The notes beneath the pieces were generated by a model. The model saw only the letters and a list, made by a program, of their open reading frames with translations. It did no database searches and was not told the origin of the DNA. The translations under genes were made by a program, and so were the position numbers. From assembly GCA_030123545.1 (NCBI GenBank), contig CP126124.1, forward strand, positions 2,046,001 through 2,110,000: 64,000 nt of DNA, in the 5' to 3' direction. Numbering within the stretch: the stretch's first letter is position 1; every line of letters starts with the position of its first letter. Below are positions 1-10,609 of this stretch, in pieces. This stretch comes from Burkholderiaceae bacterium (GTDB taxonomy: Bacteria > Pseudomonadota > Gammaproteobacteria > Burkholderiales > Burkholderiaceae_C).

Positions 1-1
1 G

Positions 2-253
2 CCGGTCGTAGCGCGCCTGAGTGAAGCTTTGAACCGTGTGCTGGAGGAGAGCAGCATCCGCTTGAGCCTGGCCGAATACGGTGCGTCATGCATTCCTGGT
101 ACTCCGAGCAAACTGACCGCGCACATCCGCACCGATATCGCACGGTACCGCAAGCTGGTCGACACCGCGCGTATCGAACCGAGGTCTACTGGCGCGGATG
201 CATTGCATAGCGCCACCGTGTTGTCAGTCACCTCCAGCCAAGAGGGAGTCCCG
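2..253 (+). CDS. C-terminal end of a Bug/TctC-family substrate-binding protein (5' truncated by window), in frame with the next gene
   Basis: The reading frame is open from the first bases. Its first 60 or so residues (PVVARLSEALNRVLEE, then a GAS...GTP element, then DIARYRKLVDTARI) match the C-terminal helix pattern of Bug/TctC periplasmic binding proteins of tripartite tricarboxylate transporters, which normally end just after a VKEAGI-like stretch. Here no stop follows. The frame continues through about 25 residues of unremarkable sequence into the ABC ATPase. This is either a real fusion, a binding-protein gene that has lost its stop, or a remnant left by rearrangement. The family call rests on the C-terminal pattern only, because the rest lies outside the window. 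Confidence 0.55.
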
Positions 254-1078
254 GTGCACCTGCCAGTAATGACTGGCCCCGCCAAAATTGCCTTTAGAGG
301 CGTGAAAAAACTCTATCCGTCCAAAGCGTCAAGCCAAGAGCCCACGCTGGCGCTCGATCGCATGGACGTCGAGATTCGCACCTCGGAAATTGTTTCCGTG
401 CTCGGGCCGACAGGCTGCGGCAAGTCTTCAACGCTAAACCTGATCGCCGGATTCGAGACACCGAGCGCCGGCTCCATCTTTGTGGACAAAGAGGAAGTTT
501 GTGGGCCGTCGCCGGACCGTGCTGTGGTATTCCAACAAGCGGCGCTGTTTCCATGGCTGTCGGTATTTGACAACATCGTGCTCGGCGTCAAGTGCCGCGG
601 CGTGCCGCGCCAAGACTACGTGCCGCGCGCAGAACGGCTTATCAAGGAAGTGGGCTTGGGTGGGTTCGAGAAGCACTATCCGTATCAGCTCTCCGGCGGC
701 ATGCAGCAACGTGTGCAGATCGCCCGGGCGCTCTTAGCCGAGCCGCAAGTGTTGCTGATGGATGAACCCTTCGGAGCTCTTGATTCGCAGACGCGCATTC
801 TGATGCAGGAGCTACTGCTGCAACTGTGGCTCGAACATCTTCCGACGGTATTCTTTATCACGCACGACGTGGCCGAGGCGATCTTCATCTCCGATCGCAT
901 CCTATTGATGACACGCCGGCCTGGCCGCGTGAAACTCGAGGTTGAAGTGAAGGCACCAAAACCGCGCAATGCGGACTTTTTGACGAGTCCGGAGTTTGTC
1001 GAACTGCAGCGCAAGCTTCTGCACGCGATGCAGGAAGAAGTGACCTCTTCGCGTGCTGCGTTCGTGGCGATTGTGTAG
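254..1078 (+). CDS. ABC transporter ATP-binding protein, nitrate/sulfonate/taurine (NitT/TauT) type
   Basis: This is the ATPase subunit that powers import of a nitrate-, sulfonate- or taurine-like solute at the inner membrane. Visible motifs are Walker A (GPTGCGKSS), a Q-loop (VFQQAALFPW), the ABC signature LSGGMQQR, Walker B (VLLMDEP) and the switch histidine in ITHD, all in the usual order. I chose GTG 254 because a GGGAG Shine-Dalgarno lies at about 244-248; an ATG follows at 269. The frame is open upstream into a binding-protein remnant, so a longer fused product cannot be excluded. No permease gene follows. Codon use is less G/C-biased than in the rest of the window. The substrate cannot be told from the sequence. 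Confidence 0.85.
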   Translation: MHLPVMTGPAKIAFRGVKKLYPSKASSQEPTLALDRMDVEIRTSEIVSVLGPTGCGKSSTLNLIAGFETPSAGSIFVDKEEVCGPSPDRAVVFQQAALFPWLSVFDNIVLGVKCRGVPRQDYVPRAERLIKEVGLGGFEKHYPYQLSGGMQQRVQIARALLAEPQVLLMDEPFGALDSQTRILMQELLLQLWLEHLPTVFFITHDVAEAIFISDRILLMTRRPGRVKLEVEVKAPKPRNADFLTSPEFVELQRKLLHAMQEEVTSSRAAFVAIV

Positions 1079-1393
1079 CCGCGCTTAACACACAGGGAAC
1101 GATGGCGACGCTCGAGGCGAGCGGCAGCAGATTCTGCTTGCGGCGCTGCGCCTTTGATCTGCAGCAGGGCCCCTCGCGGCAGTATCAGGTCACTTAGTAT
1201 TAGTACGCCCGAGATGAGATCTCCGCAGCGGATCGTTGCTTTTCGATCGCCACGCGCTAGTTCGACTGCCATAGTGGTCTTCAGCGCCGCTTCATCTTCA
1301 ATTTGATTGGACTTGCTTGTACGCTGAACATATCTCGTAACATTGCGGGCCGACCTGTGCTTGGCTTGGGCACGTTTTTGTTTGCATTGATCG
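1079..1393. other. Intergenic stretch without a recognisable gene
   Basis: These 315 bases separate the ABC ATPase from glcD. No convincing ORF, tRNA or terminator hairpin is visible. Composition is mixed and AT-richer toward the right end. The promoter of the glc operon should lie here; TTGGAC-like and CATATC-like hexamers near 1310-1335 are weak candidates. Confidence 0.5.
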
Positions 1394-2923
1394 ATGAACA
1401 CGCCAGCTACTGAACCCGCTGACATCGCCCGGCAACCTCCATCGCAGACCGGCAGGTTGGCGCGCGCGGACCGCCAGGCCGAGGTGGTCGCGCGGCTGCG
1501 GCGGGTGCTGCCGGAAGGCGGGTTGCTGTGGGTGCCGGAAGACACGACGCCATACGAATGCGACGGCCTGACCGCGTACCGCGAGCGCCCGCTGGCGGTC
1601 GCATTGCCGGAGACCTACGCGCAGGTGCAGGCGGTGCTGCGCGCCTGTCATGCACTCAGCGTGCCGGTGGTGTCGCGTGGCGCCGGCACCGGGCTGTCCG
1701 GCGGCGCGATGCCGCACGCAGGCGGCGTGACGTTGAGTCTGGCCCGGCTGAACAAGGTCCTGAAGATCGATCCGCTGGGTTGCACCGCGGTGGTTCAGGC
1801 CGGCGTGCGCAACTTGGCGATATCGGAGGCGGCGGCGCCGTACGGTCTGTATTACGCGCCCGATCCGTCGAGCCAGATCGCCTGCACCATCGGCGGCAAC
1901 GTCGCGGAGAACTCCGGCGGCGTGCATTGCCTCAAGTACGGGCTGACGCTGCACAACGTGCGAAAAATCCGCGGCTTCACCATCGACGGCGAGGCGATCG
2001 AGTTTGGCAGCGATGCGCTGGACGCGGCCGGCCTCGATCTGCTCTGCGTCGTTGTCGGCTCCGAGGGCATGCTGGCGGTGGTGACCGAGGTCACGGTGCG
2101 GCTCGTTCCGCTGCCCGCCGCAGCGCGCTGCATCATGGCCAGCTTCGGCGAACTGCACAAGGCCTGCGCTGCGGTCGCGGCGGTGATCGCGGCCGGCATC
2201 ATTCCGGCCGGCCTCGAGATGATGGACCGGCCGATGACCGCGGCGGTGGAGGGCTTCGTGCACGCTGGCTACGACCTGTCGGCCGAGGCGATCCTGCTGT
2301 GCGAGAGCGACGGCACGGCGGACGAGGTGGAAGAGGAGATCGCGCACATGCGCGAGGTGCTCGAGCAAAGCGGTGCGACCGCGATCGCGGTCAGTTCGGA
2401 CGAGGCCGAGCGGCTGCGCTTCTGGAGCGGCCGCAAGAATGCGTTTCCGGCGAGCGGGCGCATCAGCCCGGACTACATGTGCCTGGATTCGACGATCCCG
2501 CGCCGGCGCCTCGCGGACATGCTGCTCGCTATTCAACAGATGGAGAAGAAATACGGCCTGCGCTGCTGCAACGTGTTCCACGCCGGCGACGGCAACCTGC
2601 ATCCGCTGGTCCTGTTCGACGCGAACGACCCCGACCAGCTGCACCGCTGCGAGCTGTTCGGCGCGGACATTCTGGAGACCAGTGTCGCGATGGGCGGCAC
2701 CGTGACCGGCGAACACGGTGTCGGCGTGGAGAAGCTCAACAGCATGTGCGTGCAGTTCAACGCGGCCGAACGCGAGCAGATGTTCGGCGTCAAGCGCGCG
2801 TTCGACCCGCCCGGGCTGCTCAACCCCGGCAAGGCGATTCCGACGCTGCCGCGCTGTGCCGAGTACGGCAAGATGACGGTGCGCCGCGGGCTGCTGCCGT
2901 TTCCCGATTTGCCGAGATTCTGA
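1394..2923 (+). CDS. glcD: Glycolate oxidase subunit GlcD (FAD-linked)
   Basis: GlcD is the flavin subunit of the membrane-associated glycolate dehydrogenase that oxidises glycolate (and D-lactate) to glyoxylate and passes electrons to the respiratory chain. The 509-residue product has the PCMH-type FAD-binding domain in its N-terminal half (SRGAGTGLSGGAMP, then PDPSSQIACTIGGNVAENSGG) and the FAD-oxidase C-terminal domain (CCNVFHAGDGNLHPL, GTVTGEHGVGVEK, LLNPGKAIP). Length is as expected (E. coli about 499). Its stop overlaps the glcE start by one base, so the pair is translationally coupled. No divergent glcC-type regulator is present. Confidence 0.95.
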   Translation: MNTPATEPADIARQPPSQTGRLARADRQAEVVARLRRVLPEGGLLWVPEDTTPYECDGLTAYRERPLAVALPETYAQVQAVLRACHALSVPVVSRGAGTGLSGGAMPHAGGVTLSLARLNKVLKIDPLGCTAVVQAGVRNLAISEAAAPYGLYYAPDPSSQIACTIGGNVAENSGGVHCLKYGLTLHNVRKIRGFTIDGEAIEFGSDALDAAGLDLLCVVVGSEGMLAVVTEVTVRLVPLPAAARCIMASFGELHKACAAVAAVIAAGIIPAGLEMMDRPMTAAVEGFVHAGYDLSAEAILLCESDGTADEVEEEIAHMREVLEQSGATAIAVSSDEAERLRFWSGRKNAFPASGRISPDYMCLDSTIPRRRLADMLLAIQQMEKKYGLRCCNVFHAGDGNLHPLVLFDANDPDQLHRCELFGADILETSVAMGGTVTGEHGVGVEKLNSMCVQFNAAEREQMFGVKRAFDPPGLLNPGKAIPTLPRCAEYGKMTVRRGLLPFPDLPRF

Positions 2924-4029
2924 TGGATGCGCCGCGGCAGACCCGCGATCCGGCGCTGCTGCGCCTGGTGGACCAGGTGCGCACCGCGAGCGAGGCGGGC
3001 ACCGCGCTGGAGATTCGCGGCGGCAGCACCAAGCGGTTCTACGGCAGTACACCGCATGGCGAGCCGCTCGATACCTGCGCGCTGGCCGGCATCAGCAGTT
3101 ATGAGCCGACCGAATTGGTGGTGACGGCCCGAGCCGGCACGCTGCTGGCGGAACTGGAAGCGACCCTGGCGACACACGGGCAATGGCTTGCCTTCGAGCC
3201 GCCCCGTTTCGAGTCGGGCAGCACGATCGGCGGCGCTGTCGCGGCAGGCCTGTCGGGGCCGTCGCGCGCCGGCGTTGGGGCGCTGCGGGATTTCGTGCTG
3301 GGCGTCACGCTGCTCAACGGCCGCGGCGAGGTGCTGACTTTCGGCGGCCAGGTGATGAAGAACGTGGCGGGCTATGACGTCGCGCGGCTGATGGCCGGCT
3401 CACTCGGCGTGCTGGCCGTGATCTGCGAGGTTTCGCTGAAGGTGCTGCCGCTGCCGCCGGCGCGGACCACGCTGGCTCTCGACGTTGATGAGGGGCAGGC
3501 GCTGAATCGGCTGGCAGGCTGGGCGAGCAAGCCGCTGCCGATCAATGCCAGTGCGTGGCATGCGGGGCGCCTTTATCTGCGCCTGGCCGGCGCCGCCGCC
3601 GCGGTGCGGGCGGCGCGCGCGGCGATCGGCGGCGAAGAGCTTGCGCCCGACACGGCGCACGAGGGGTGGAGTGCGGTCCGTGATCACCGACACCCGTTTT
3701 TCGTGCTCGACCCGGCGGATCTGGGCCGTGGCGAATGCCTGTGGCGGTTGTCGGTGCCGAGCACCGCTCCCGCGCTGGGTCTGGCTGGCGAGAGTTTCAT
3801 CGAATGGGGCGGGGCGCAGCGCTGGCTGCGTACCGCGGCCGCGGCGTCGCAGGTGCGTGCGGCCGCCGCGCGGGTCGGCGGCCATGCAGTGCTGCTGCGA
3901 GGCGCCGACAAATCGCAGGGCGTGTTCGCGCCATTGCCTGAGCCGCTGATGCGGATTCACCGCGGGCTCAAGCGCTCGTTCGATCCGGCCGGTATCTTCA
4001 ACCCGGGGCGGATGTATCCCGGCCTTTGA
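2923..4029 (+). CDS. glcE: Glycolate oxidase subunit GlcE (FAD-binding)
   Basis: GlcE is the second flavoprotein subunit of glycolate oxidase. The 368-residue protein has a PCMH FAD-binding core (EIRGGSTKRFYG near residue 30; GGAVAAGLSGPSRAG; VMKNVAGYDVARLMAGSLG) and ends in FDPAGIFNPGRMYPGL, the typical terminus of this family. ATG 2923 overlaps the glcD stop (TGATG). The ORF is open far upstream in this frame only as a shadow of glcD. Eleven bases separate it from glcF, so glcDEF is a single operon. Confidence 0.94.
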   Translation: MDAPRQTRDPALLRLVDQVRTASEAGTALEIRGGSTKRFYGSTPHGEPLDTCALAGISSYEPTELVVTARAGTLLAELEATLATHGQWLAFEPPRFESGSTIGGAVAAGLSGPSRAGVGALRDFVLGVTLLNGRGEVLTFGGQVMKNVAGYDVARLMAGSLGVLAVICEVSLKVLPLPPARTTLALDVDEGQALNRLAGWASKPLPINASAWHAGRLYLRLAGAAAAVRAARAAIGGEELAPDTAHEGWSAVRDHRHPFFVLDPADLGRGECLWRLSVPSTAPALGLAGESFIEWGGAQRWLRTAAAASQVRAAAARVGGHAVLLRGADKSQGVFAPLPEPLMRIHRGLKRSFDPAGIFNPGRMYPGL

Positions 4030-4039
4030 CCGTCGTCAC

Positions 4040-5281
4040 ATGCAAACCCAGTTGGCTCCGGCATTCAGCAACACCCGCGAAGGTGAGGTGGCCGAGGCCA
4101 TCTTGCGCAAGTGCGTGCACTGCGGCTTTTGTACCGCGACCTGCCCGACCTACCAGCTGCTTGGCGACGAGCTCGACGGGCCACGCGGGCGCATCTACCT
4201 GATGAAGCAGGTTCTAGAGGGCGCGACGCCGACGCGCAGGACGCAGTTGCACCTGGATCGCTGCCTGACCTGCCGCAACTGCGAAACGACCTGCCCGTCG
4301 GGCGTGGAATACGGACGCCTGGTCGAGATCGGCCGCAACATCGTCGAGCAGCGCGTGCGGCGGCCGCTCGGCGAGAAGCTGATGCGCTGGCTACTGAAGG
4401 AAGGGCTGACCTCGCCGCTGTTCGCCCCGGCGCTGAAGCTCGGCCAGCGGGTGCGGCCCTGGTTGCCGGCGGTGTTGAAGAGCAAGGTGCCTGGGCCCAC
4501 GTCCAACGACGCCCGCGGCTGGCCGACACGCAGGCATGATCGCAAGATGCTGATGCTCACCGGCTGCGTACAGCCGGCGCTGATGCCGAACGTGAACCGC
4601 GCGACCGCGCGTGTGCTCGATGCGGCCGGCATCCAGACCGTGGTGGCACGTGGCGCAGGCTGCTGCGGTGCGCTGCGCACTCACCTGAACGACCACGCCG
4701 GCGGCCTGTCCGACATGCGGCGCAACATCGACGCCTGGTGGCCGATGGTGGAGGCCGGCAAGGTCGAAGCGATCGTGATGAACGCTTCGGGCTGCGGCGT
4801 GATGGTGAAGGAATACGGACAGGCGCTGGCGCACGACCCTCAATATGCCGAGCGTGCGGCACGCGTGAGCGCGCTGACCCGCGACCTGAGTGAGTTGCTG
4901 CCGGAGCTGGCGACGCGGCTGCAGGACCGGGTCCACGCGCGCGACGCGGCGCGCCGGCTCGCGTTCCATCCGCCGTGCACGCTGCAGCACGGCCAGCAGC
5001 TGCGCGGCGCGGTGGAGGCGGGCCTCCGGTCGTTCGGCTTCGAGGTGACGCTGCCCGTCGAGAGTCATCTTTGCTGTGGCTCGGCCGGCACTTATTCGGT
5101 GCTGGAACCCACTCTCGCCTACCGGCTGCGTGACCGCAAGCTCGGGCATCTGGCGGCGATCGAGCCGCAGTGCATCGTGTCGGCGAACATCGGCTGCATC
5201 CAGCATCTGCAGGCCGGCACCGACACGCCTGTGCGGCACTGGGTCGAGGTGCTGGACGAGGCCTTGGCAGCGTCCCCGTAG
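4040..5281 (+). CDS. glcF: Glycolate oxidase iron-sulfur subunit GlcF
   Basis: GlcF is the 4Fe-4S subunit that carries electrons from the flavin subunits toward quinone. Two ferredoxin-type clusters are visible: CVHCGFCTATCP (Cys25, 28, 31, 35) and CLTCRNCETTCP (Cys75, 78, 81, 85). They are followed by two cysteine-rich CCG domains (GAGCCGALR and SHLCCGSAGTYS, each with an upstream Cys). The 413-residue length agrees with the family (E. coli 407). It is the third gene of the glc operon. Confidence 0.95.
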   Translation: MQTQLAPAFSNTREGEVAEAILRKCVHCGFCTATCPTYQLLGDELDGPRGRIYLMKQVLEGATPTRRTQLHLDRCLTCRNCETTCPSGVEYGRLVEIGRNIVEQRVRRPLGEKLMRWLLKEGLTSPLFAPALKLGQRVRPWLPAVLKSKVPGPTSNDARGWPTRRHDRKMLMLTGCVQPALMPNVNRATARVLDAAGIQTVVARGAGCCGALRTHLNDHAGGLSDMRRNIDAWWPMVEAGKVEAIVMNASGCGVMVKEYGQALAHDPQYAERAARVSALTRDLSELLPELATRLQDRVHARDAARRLAFHPPCTLQHGQQLRGAVEAGLRSFGFEVTLPVESHLCCGSAGTYSVLEPTLAYRLRDRKLGHLAAIEPQCIVSANIGCIQHLQAGTDTPVRHWVEVLDEALAASP

Positions 5282-5382
5282 CCGGTTGGCCGACCGGCGG
5301 CGCATGCGGAGTCTGCGCGGCGCCGATAAACTGGCGAGAGGCGAAGCAAGCCGCTCGCGCCTCAATGCAGACGGAGACGACC

Positions 5383-6231
5383 ATGAACGCAGACACCACG
5401 GCGCAGCCTGCACTGGCTGGCTTGAGCCCGTCCGATCGCATGCCGGTGCTGTTCGTCGGCCACGGCAGTCCAATGAATGCGATCGAGGACAACGCGTATC
5501 GGCGCAGCTGGCAGACGCTAGGGACGCAATTCGGCACCCGCTGGCCGCGCCCGCAGCTGATCCTGTGCATTTCCGCGCATTGGCTCACCGCGGATTGGTG
5601 GCTGACCGGCATGGCAAAGCCGAAGACGATTCACGACTTTGGCGGCTTTCCGCAGGAGCTGTTCGACCAGCAATACCCGGCGCCGGGGGCACCGGATGCA
5701 GCGCGGGCGATCAGCGGGCTGGTGCGCCAGCGGCAGTCGGCGCCGCTCGGGCTGGATGAGGGCGAGTGGGGACTGGACCACGGCGCCTGGTCGGTGCTCA
5801 AGCCGATGTTCCCCGATGCGGACACCCCGGTCATCCAGCTCAGCATGGATTACAGCCGCGCCCCCGAGGAACACTATGCGCTGGCGCGCCAGCTCAAGGT
5901 CCTGCGCGAGCGCGGCGTGCTGATTCTGGGCAGCGGCAACATCGTGCACAACCTGCGCGCGGCTCGCTGGGGGAACGCCAGCACCCAGGCGTATGACTGG
6001 GCGATCGAATTCGATGCCGTGACGGGTGAACACATCGCGCAGGGGCGGCTCGACGCGCTGCAGGAGTTTCAGAAACTGGGGCCGTTGGCGCAACAGGCGC
6101 ACCCGACCCACGAGCACTACCTGCCGCTGCTGTACGCGGCCGGTGCGGTGGATGCGGGGGAAGCGCCGCGCTTTTTCAATACCAGCTTCCAGCTGGGGTC
6201 GATCGGGATGCGCTCGGTCATCTGGGGCTGA
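5383..6231 (+). CDS. LigB-superfamily extradiol ring-cleavage dioxygenase (DODA/YgiD type)
   Basis: This is a class III extradiol dioxygenase fold of the DODA/YgiD type, a metal-dependent enzyme acting on catecholic substrates such as DOPA; the real substrate is unknown. The 282-residue product begins its core with VLFVGHGSPMNAI, has CISAHWLT for the metal-binding His region, GLDHGAWSVL with the second conserved His, and ILGSGNIVHNLR near residue 180. I chose ATG 5383 because GGAGA lies 6 bases upstream; an ATG at 5365 has no such site. It is somewhat longer than E. coli YgiD (about 262) through its N-terminus. It may be cotranscribed with glcDEF, from which it is 101 bases distant. Confidence 0.85.
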   Translation: MNADTTAQPALAGLSPSDRMPVLFVGHGSPMNAIEDNAYRRSWQTLGTQFGTRWPRPQLILCISAHWLTADWWLTGMAKPKTIHDFGGFPQELFDQQYPAPGAPDAARAISGLVRQRQSAPLGLDEGEWGLDHGAWSVLKPMFPDADTPVIQLSMDYSRAPEEHYALARQLKVLRERGVLILGSGNIVHNLRAARWGNASTQAYDWAIEFDAVTGEHIAQGRLDALQEFQKLGPLAQQAHPTHEHYLPLLYAAGAVDAGEAPRFFNTSFQLGSIGMRSVIWG

Positions 6232-6289
6232 CGCACCTCGTGCCTGCCACTGAGCGCTGTGCCTCCGGCGCCGCGTCAAGTGCGGTTTA

Positions 6290-6336
6290 CTATCAAAAAA
6301 ATAGCTTTATGTGCAGGTCACATAAGGGCTACAGCC
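6290..6336. repeat. Dispersed AT-cored repeat, copy 1
   Basis: The element has a left AT-core palindrome (CTATCAAAAAAATAGC), a middle inverted repeat (TTATGTG...CACATAA) and a right end GGCTACAGCC. It lies directly against the stop codon of the minus-strand aminotransferase gene. Related copies are at 17351, 21115, 34758 and 43128. It resembles a small repeat I remember as common in Comamonadaceae genomes (recollection, not checked). Confidence 0.7.
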
Positions 6337-7533
6337 CTAAATGACCTTGGAAATCGCGTCGCAAACGTAGCCGACGTTGCGGCTGTTGAGCGCGGCCACG
6401 CACATGCGTCCGGTGTCGGTGCCGTAGACGCCGAACTCGCTGCGAAGCCGCTGCATCTGCTGCTTCGACAAGCCCGAATAGCTGAACATGCCGATCTGTT
6501 CGGTGATGAAGCCCATGTCCTGGCGCACGCCGGCGGCCTTGAGCCCATCGACCAGCGCGCGGCGCATCGCCTTGATGCGGGTGCGCATCTCGGCCAGTTC
6601 GCCCTCCCACAGGGTTCTCAGGTCGGGGGTGTCGAGCACCATCGCGACTACCGCGCCGCCGTGCGTCGGCGGGTTGCTGTAGTTGGTGCGGATCATGATC
6701 TTGAGCTGGCTCAGCACGCGGTCGGCTTCGTCCTTCGATTCGCACAGCACCGACAGCGCGCCGACGCGCTCGCCGTACAGACTGAAGCTCTTCGAGAACG
6801 AGGTCGCGACGAAGAACGAGAGGCCCGCCGCGACCGCCTTCGCGATCACCGCGCCGTCCTCGGCGATGCCGTTGCCGAAGCCCTGGTACGCCATGTCGAG
6901 GAACGGCACGAGTTCGCGTGCCTTCACCAGCGCGATCACCTGGTCCCACTGCCCCGCTGTGAGGTCGTAGCCTGTCGGGTTGTGGCAGCAAGCGTGCAGC
7001 ACGACGATCGTGCCCGTGGGCGCGGCGTTCAGACTTGCCAGCATCGCGTCGAAGTTCACGCCGCGCCGTGCCGCGTCGTAGTAGGCGTAGCTCTCGACGG
7101 GAAAGCCGGCCTGGGTGAACAGCGCGCGATGGTTCTCCCAGCTCGGGTCGCTGATCAGCACCTTGGCATCGGGATGCAGCCTTTTGAGGAAATCGGCGCC
7201 GATCTTCAGGCCGCCGGTGCCGCCCAGCGACTGCACGGTCGCGACGCGCCCGGAACGCAGCGGCTCGCTGCCTTCGCCGAACACCAAGCGCTTGACCGCG
7301 GCGTCGTAGGCGGCGATCCCGTCGATCGGCAGGTAGCCGCGCGCCTTCGGGTCGGCCATCATCCGCTGCTCGGCTTGGCTCACGCAGCGCAGCAGCGGCA
7401 GCTTGCCGCCTTCGTCCAGATAGATGCCGACCGTGAGGTTGACCTTCTTCGGATTGCCGTCGGCCGTGTATTGCTCGCTCAGGCCGAAGATCGGGTCGCG
7501 CGGTGCCATATCGACGGCGGAAAACAAAGACAT
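6337..7533 (-). CDS. tyrB: Aromatic amino acid aminotransferase (class I, PLP)
   Basis: This is a class I aminotransferase of the aspartate/aromatic (AspC/TyrB) subgroup, which transfers amino groups between aromatic amino acids or aspartate and 2-oxoglutarate. The 398-residue product opens with SLFSAVDMAPRDPIFGL, has ACCHNPTGYDLT around the cofactor-binding Asn, and has the Schiff-base lysine in SFSKSFSLYGERVG (Lys248). ATG at 7533 is preceded by AGGAG six bases upstream; longer in-frame starts lack a ribosome site. TyrB and AspC specificities are hard to separate by eye, so the gene name is the less certain part. Its start faces uvrB, with 123 bases between them. Confidence 0.9.
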   Translation of the reverse strand: MSLFSAVDMAPRDPIFGLSEQYTADGNPKKVNLTVGIYLDEGGKLPLLRCVSQAEQRMMADPKARGYLPIDGIAAYDAAVKRLVFGEGSEPLRSGRVATVQSLGGTGGLKIGADFLKRLHPDAKVLISDPSWENHRALFTQAGFPVESYAYYDAARRGVNFDAMLASLNAAPTGTIVVLHACCHNPTGYDLTAGQWDQVIALVKARELVPFLDMAYQGFGNGIAEDGAVIAKAVAAGLSFFVATSFSKSFSLYGERVGALSVLCESKDEADRVLSQLKIMIRTNYSNPPTHGGAVVAMVLDTPDLRTLWEGELAEMRTRIKAMRRALVDGLKAAGVRQDMGFITEQIGMFSYSGLSKQQMQRLRSEFGVYGTDTGRMCVAALNSRNVGYVCDAISKVI

Positions 7534-7656
7534 GGGAACTCCTAGGGATGAGGCCGACGGCTTGTCGCCGGCACGCAAGCGCAACGTGTTGTACGCTCAT
7601 TAGTTGCCCCAATTTTACAAGCTGCAGCATGACGAGCTGCACCGTTGCCTCACGAC

Positions 7657-9818
<2,162 letters not shown>

Positions 9819-9819
<1 letters not shown>

Positions 9820-9869
9820 CCGACTAATTTGCTCGGGAATAAGCTATACTTGAGTGAAACGCTCGGGAA
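9819..9869 (+). promoter_or_regulatory. iscR promoter region with two tandem IscR type-1-like sites
   Basis: Two imperfect palindromes with half-sites of the YYGAST...CTCGGG type occur at about 9819-9840 (CCGACT...CTCGGG) and 9846-9869 (CTTGAGT...CTCGGGA), spaced about 28 bases centre to centre. Both resemble the [2Fe-2S]-IscR type-1 operator. A TATACT hexamer at 9845-9850 is a possible -10 lying between and within the sites, which would fit autorepression of the isc cluster by IscR. Confidence 0.65.
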
Positions 9870-10014
9870 CCAAAACGCGGTGGGGGCGGTCGGATAAGCA
9901 CCCAGGCTGCGTGATCGGGCCAGGCGGACAGTCGAATACCGGGTCCGCTTGCGTCCTGCCCGATGGTTGAAACGGTGTTTGCTTGGGGATCGAGCCCGAC
10001 GAAAGGAGCTTGCG

Positions 10015-10551
10015 ATGCGTCTTACTACCAAAGGTCGTTTTGCGGTCACCGCGATGATCGATCTGGCGCTGCGCCAGAACAACGGGCCGGTCACGCTGGC
10101 CGCGATCAGCCAGCGCCAGCAGATATCGCTTTCTTATCTCGAACAGCTGTTCGGCAAGCTGCGCCGGCATGAACTGGTCGAATCGACCCGCGGCCCGGGC
10201 GGCGGCTACACGCTGGGCCGCAAGGCGGGCGAAATCACCGTGGCCGACATCATCGTGTCGGTGGATGAGCCGATCGACGCGACGCTGTGCGGCGGCAAGG
10301 AAGATTGCCTTGGCGAAGCTGGCCGCTGCATGACGCACGACCTCTGGGCGGCGCTGAACGCCCGCGTGGTCGAGTTCCTGGATTCGGTCACGCTGCAAAA
10401 GCTGGTCGACGAACAGCTGGCGAAGGGCGTGCAGGTCGAGGACAAGCCGGCTGTGAAGCGCGCGATTTCCAGCATACCGGTGGTCAAGCCGATCCGCGTG
10501 AATGCGCCGAACTCGGTGTTCGCGCTCGGGGCCGCGCTGGCCAAGAACTGA
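10015..10551 (+). CDS. iscR: Fe-S cluster-sensing transcriptional regulator IscR
   Basis: IscR is an Rrf2-family regulator that binds a [2Fe-2S] cluster and represses isc when cluster supply is adequate. The 178-residue product has the N-terminal winged helix (MRLTTKGRFAVTAMIDLAL; recognition helix LSYLEQLFGKLR) and the cluster ligands Cys92, Cys98, Cys105 and His108 in LCGGKEDCLGEAGRCMTH. This matches the E. coli ligand set (92, 98, 104, 107) with one extra residue. AAGGAG lies 7 bases before ATG 10015. Two IscR-like operators sit about 150 bases upstream. It heads iscR-iscS-iscU-iscA. Confidence 0.96.
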   Translation: MRLTTKGRFAVTAMIDLALRQNNGPVTLAAISQRQQISLSYLEQLFGKLRRHELVESTRGPGGGYTLGRKAGEITVADIIVSVDEPIDATLCGGKEDCLGEAGRCMTHDLWAALNARVVEFLDSVTLQKLVDEQLAKGVQVEDKPAVKRAISSIPVVKPIRVNAPNSVFALGAALAKN

Positions 10552-10609
10552 CCCGGACGAACGGGTTTCCTCAGGCCCGCACGCCATTGTCACCCCGGCC
10601 GAAAGCACG

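Noticed and set aside
1079..1393. Minus-strand frame continuing through the gap as a decayed gene
   Set aside because: The translated piece has no recognisable motif and runs into shadows of both flanking genes, so I list the gap as empty.
1298..3052. A 584-codon minus-strand frame opposite glcD
   Set aside because: Shadow ORF; its composition is low-complexity His/Arg/Ala and it overlaps the well-supported glcD and glcE.
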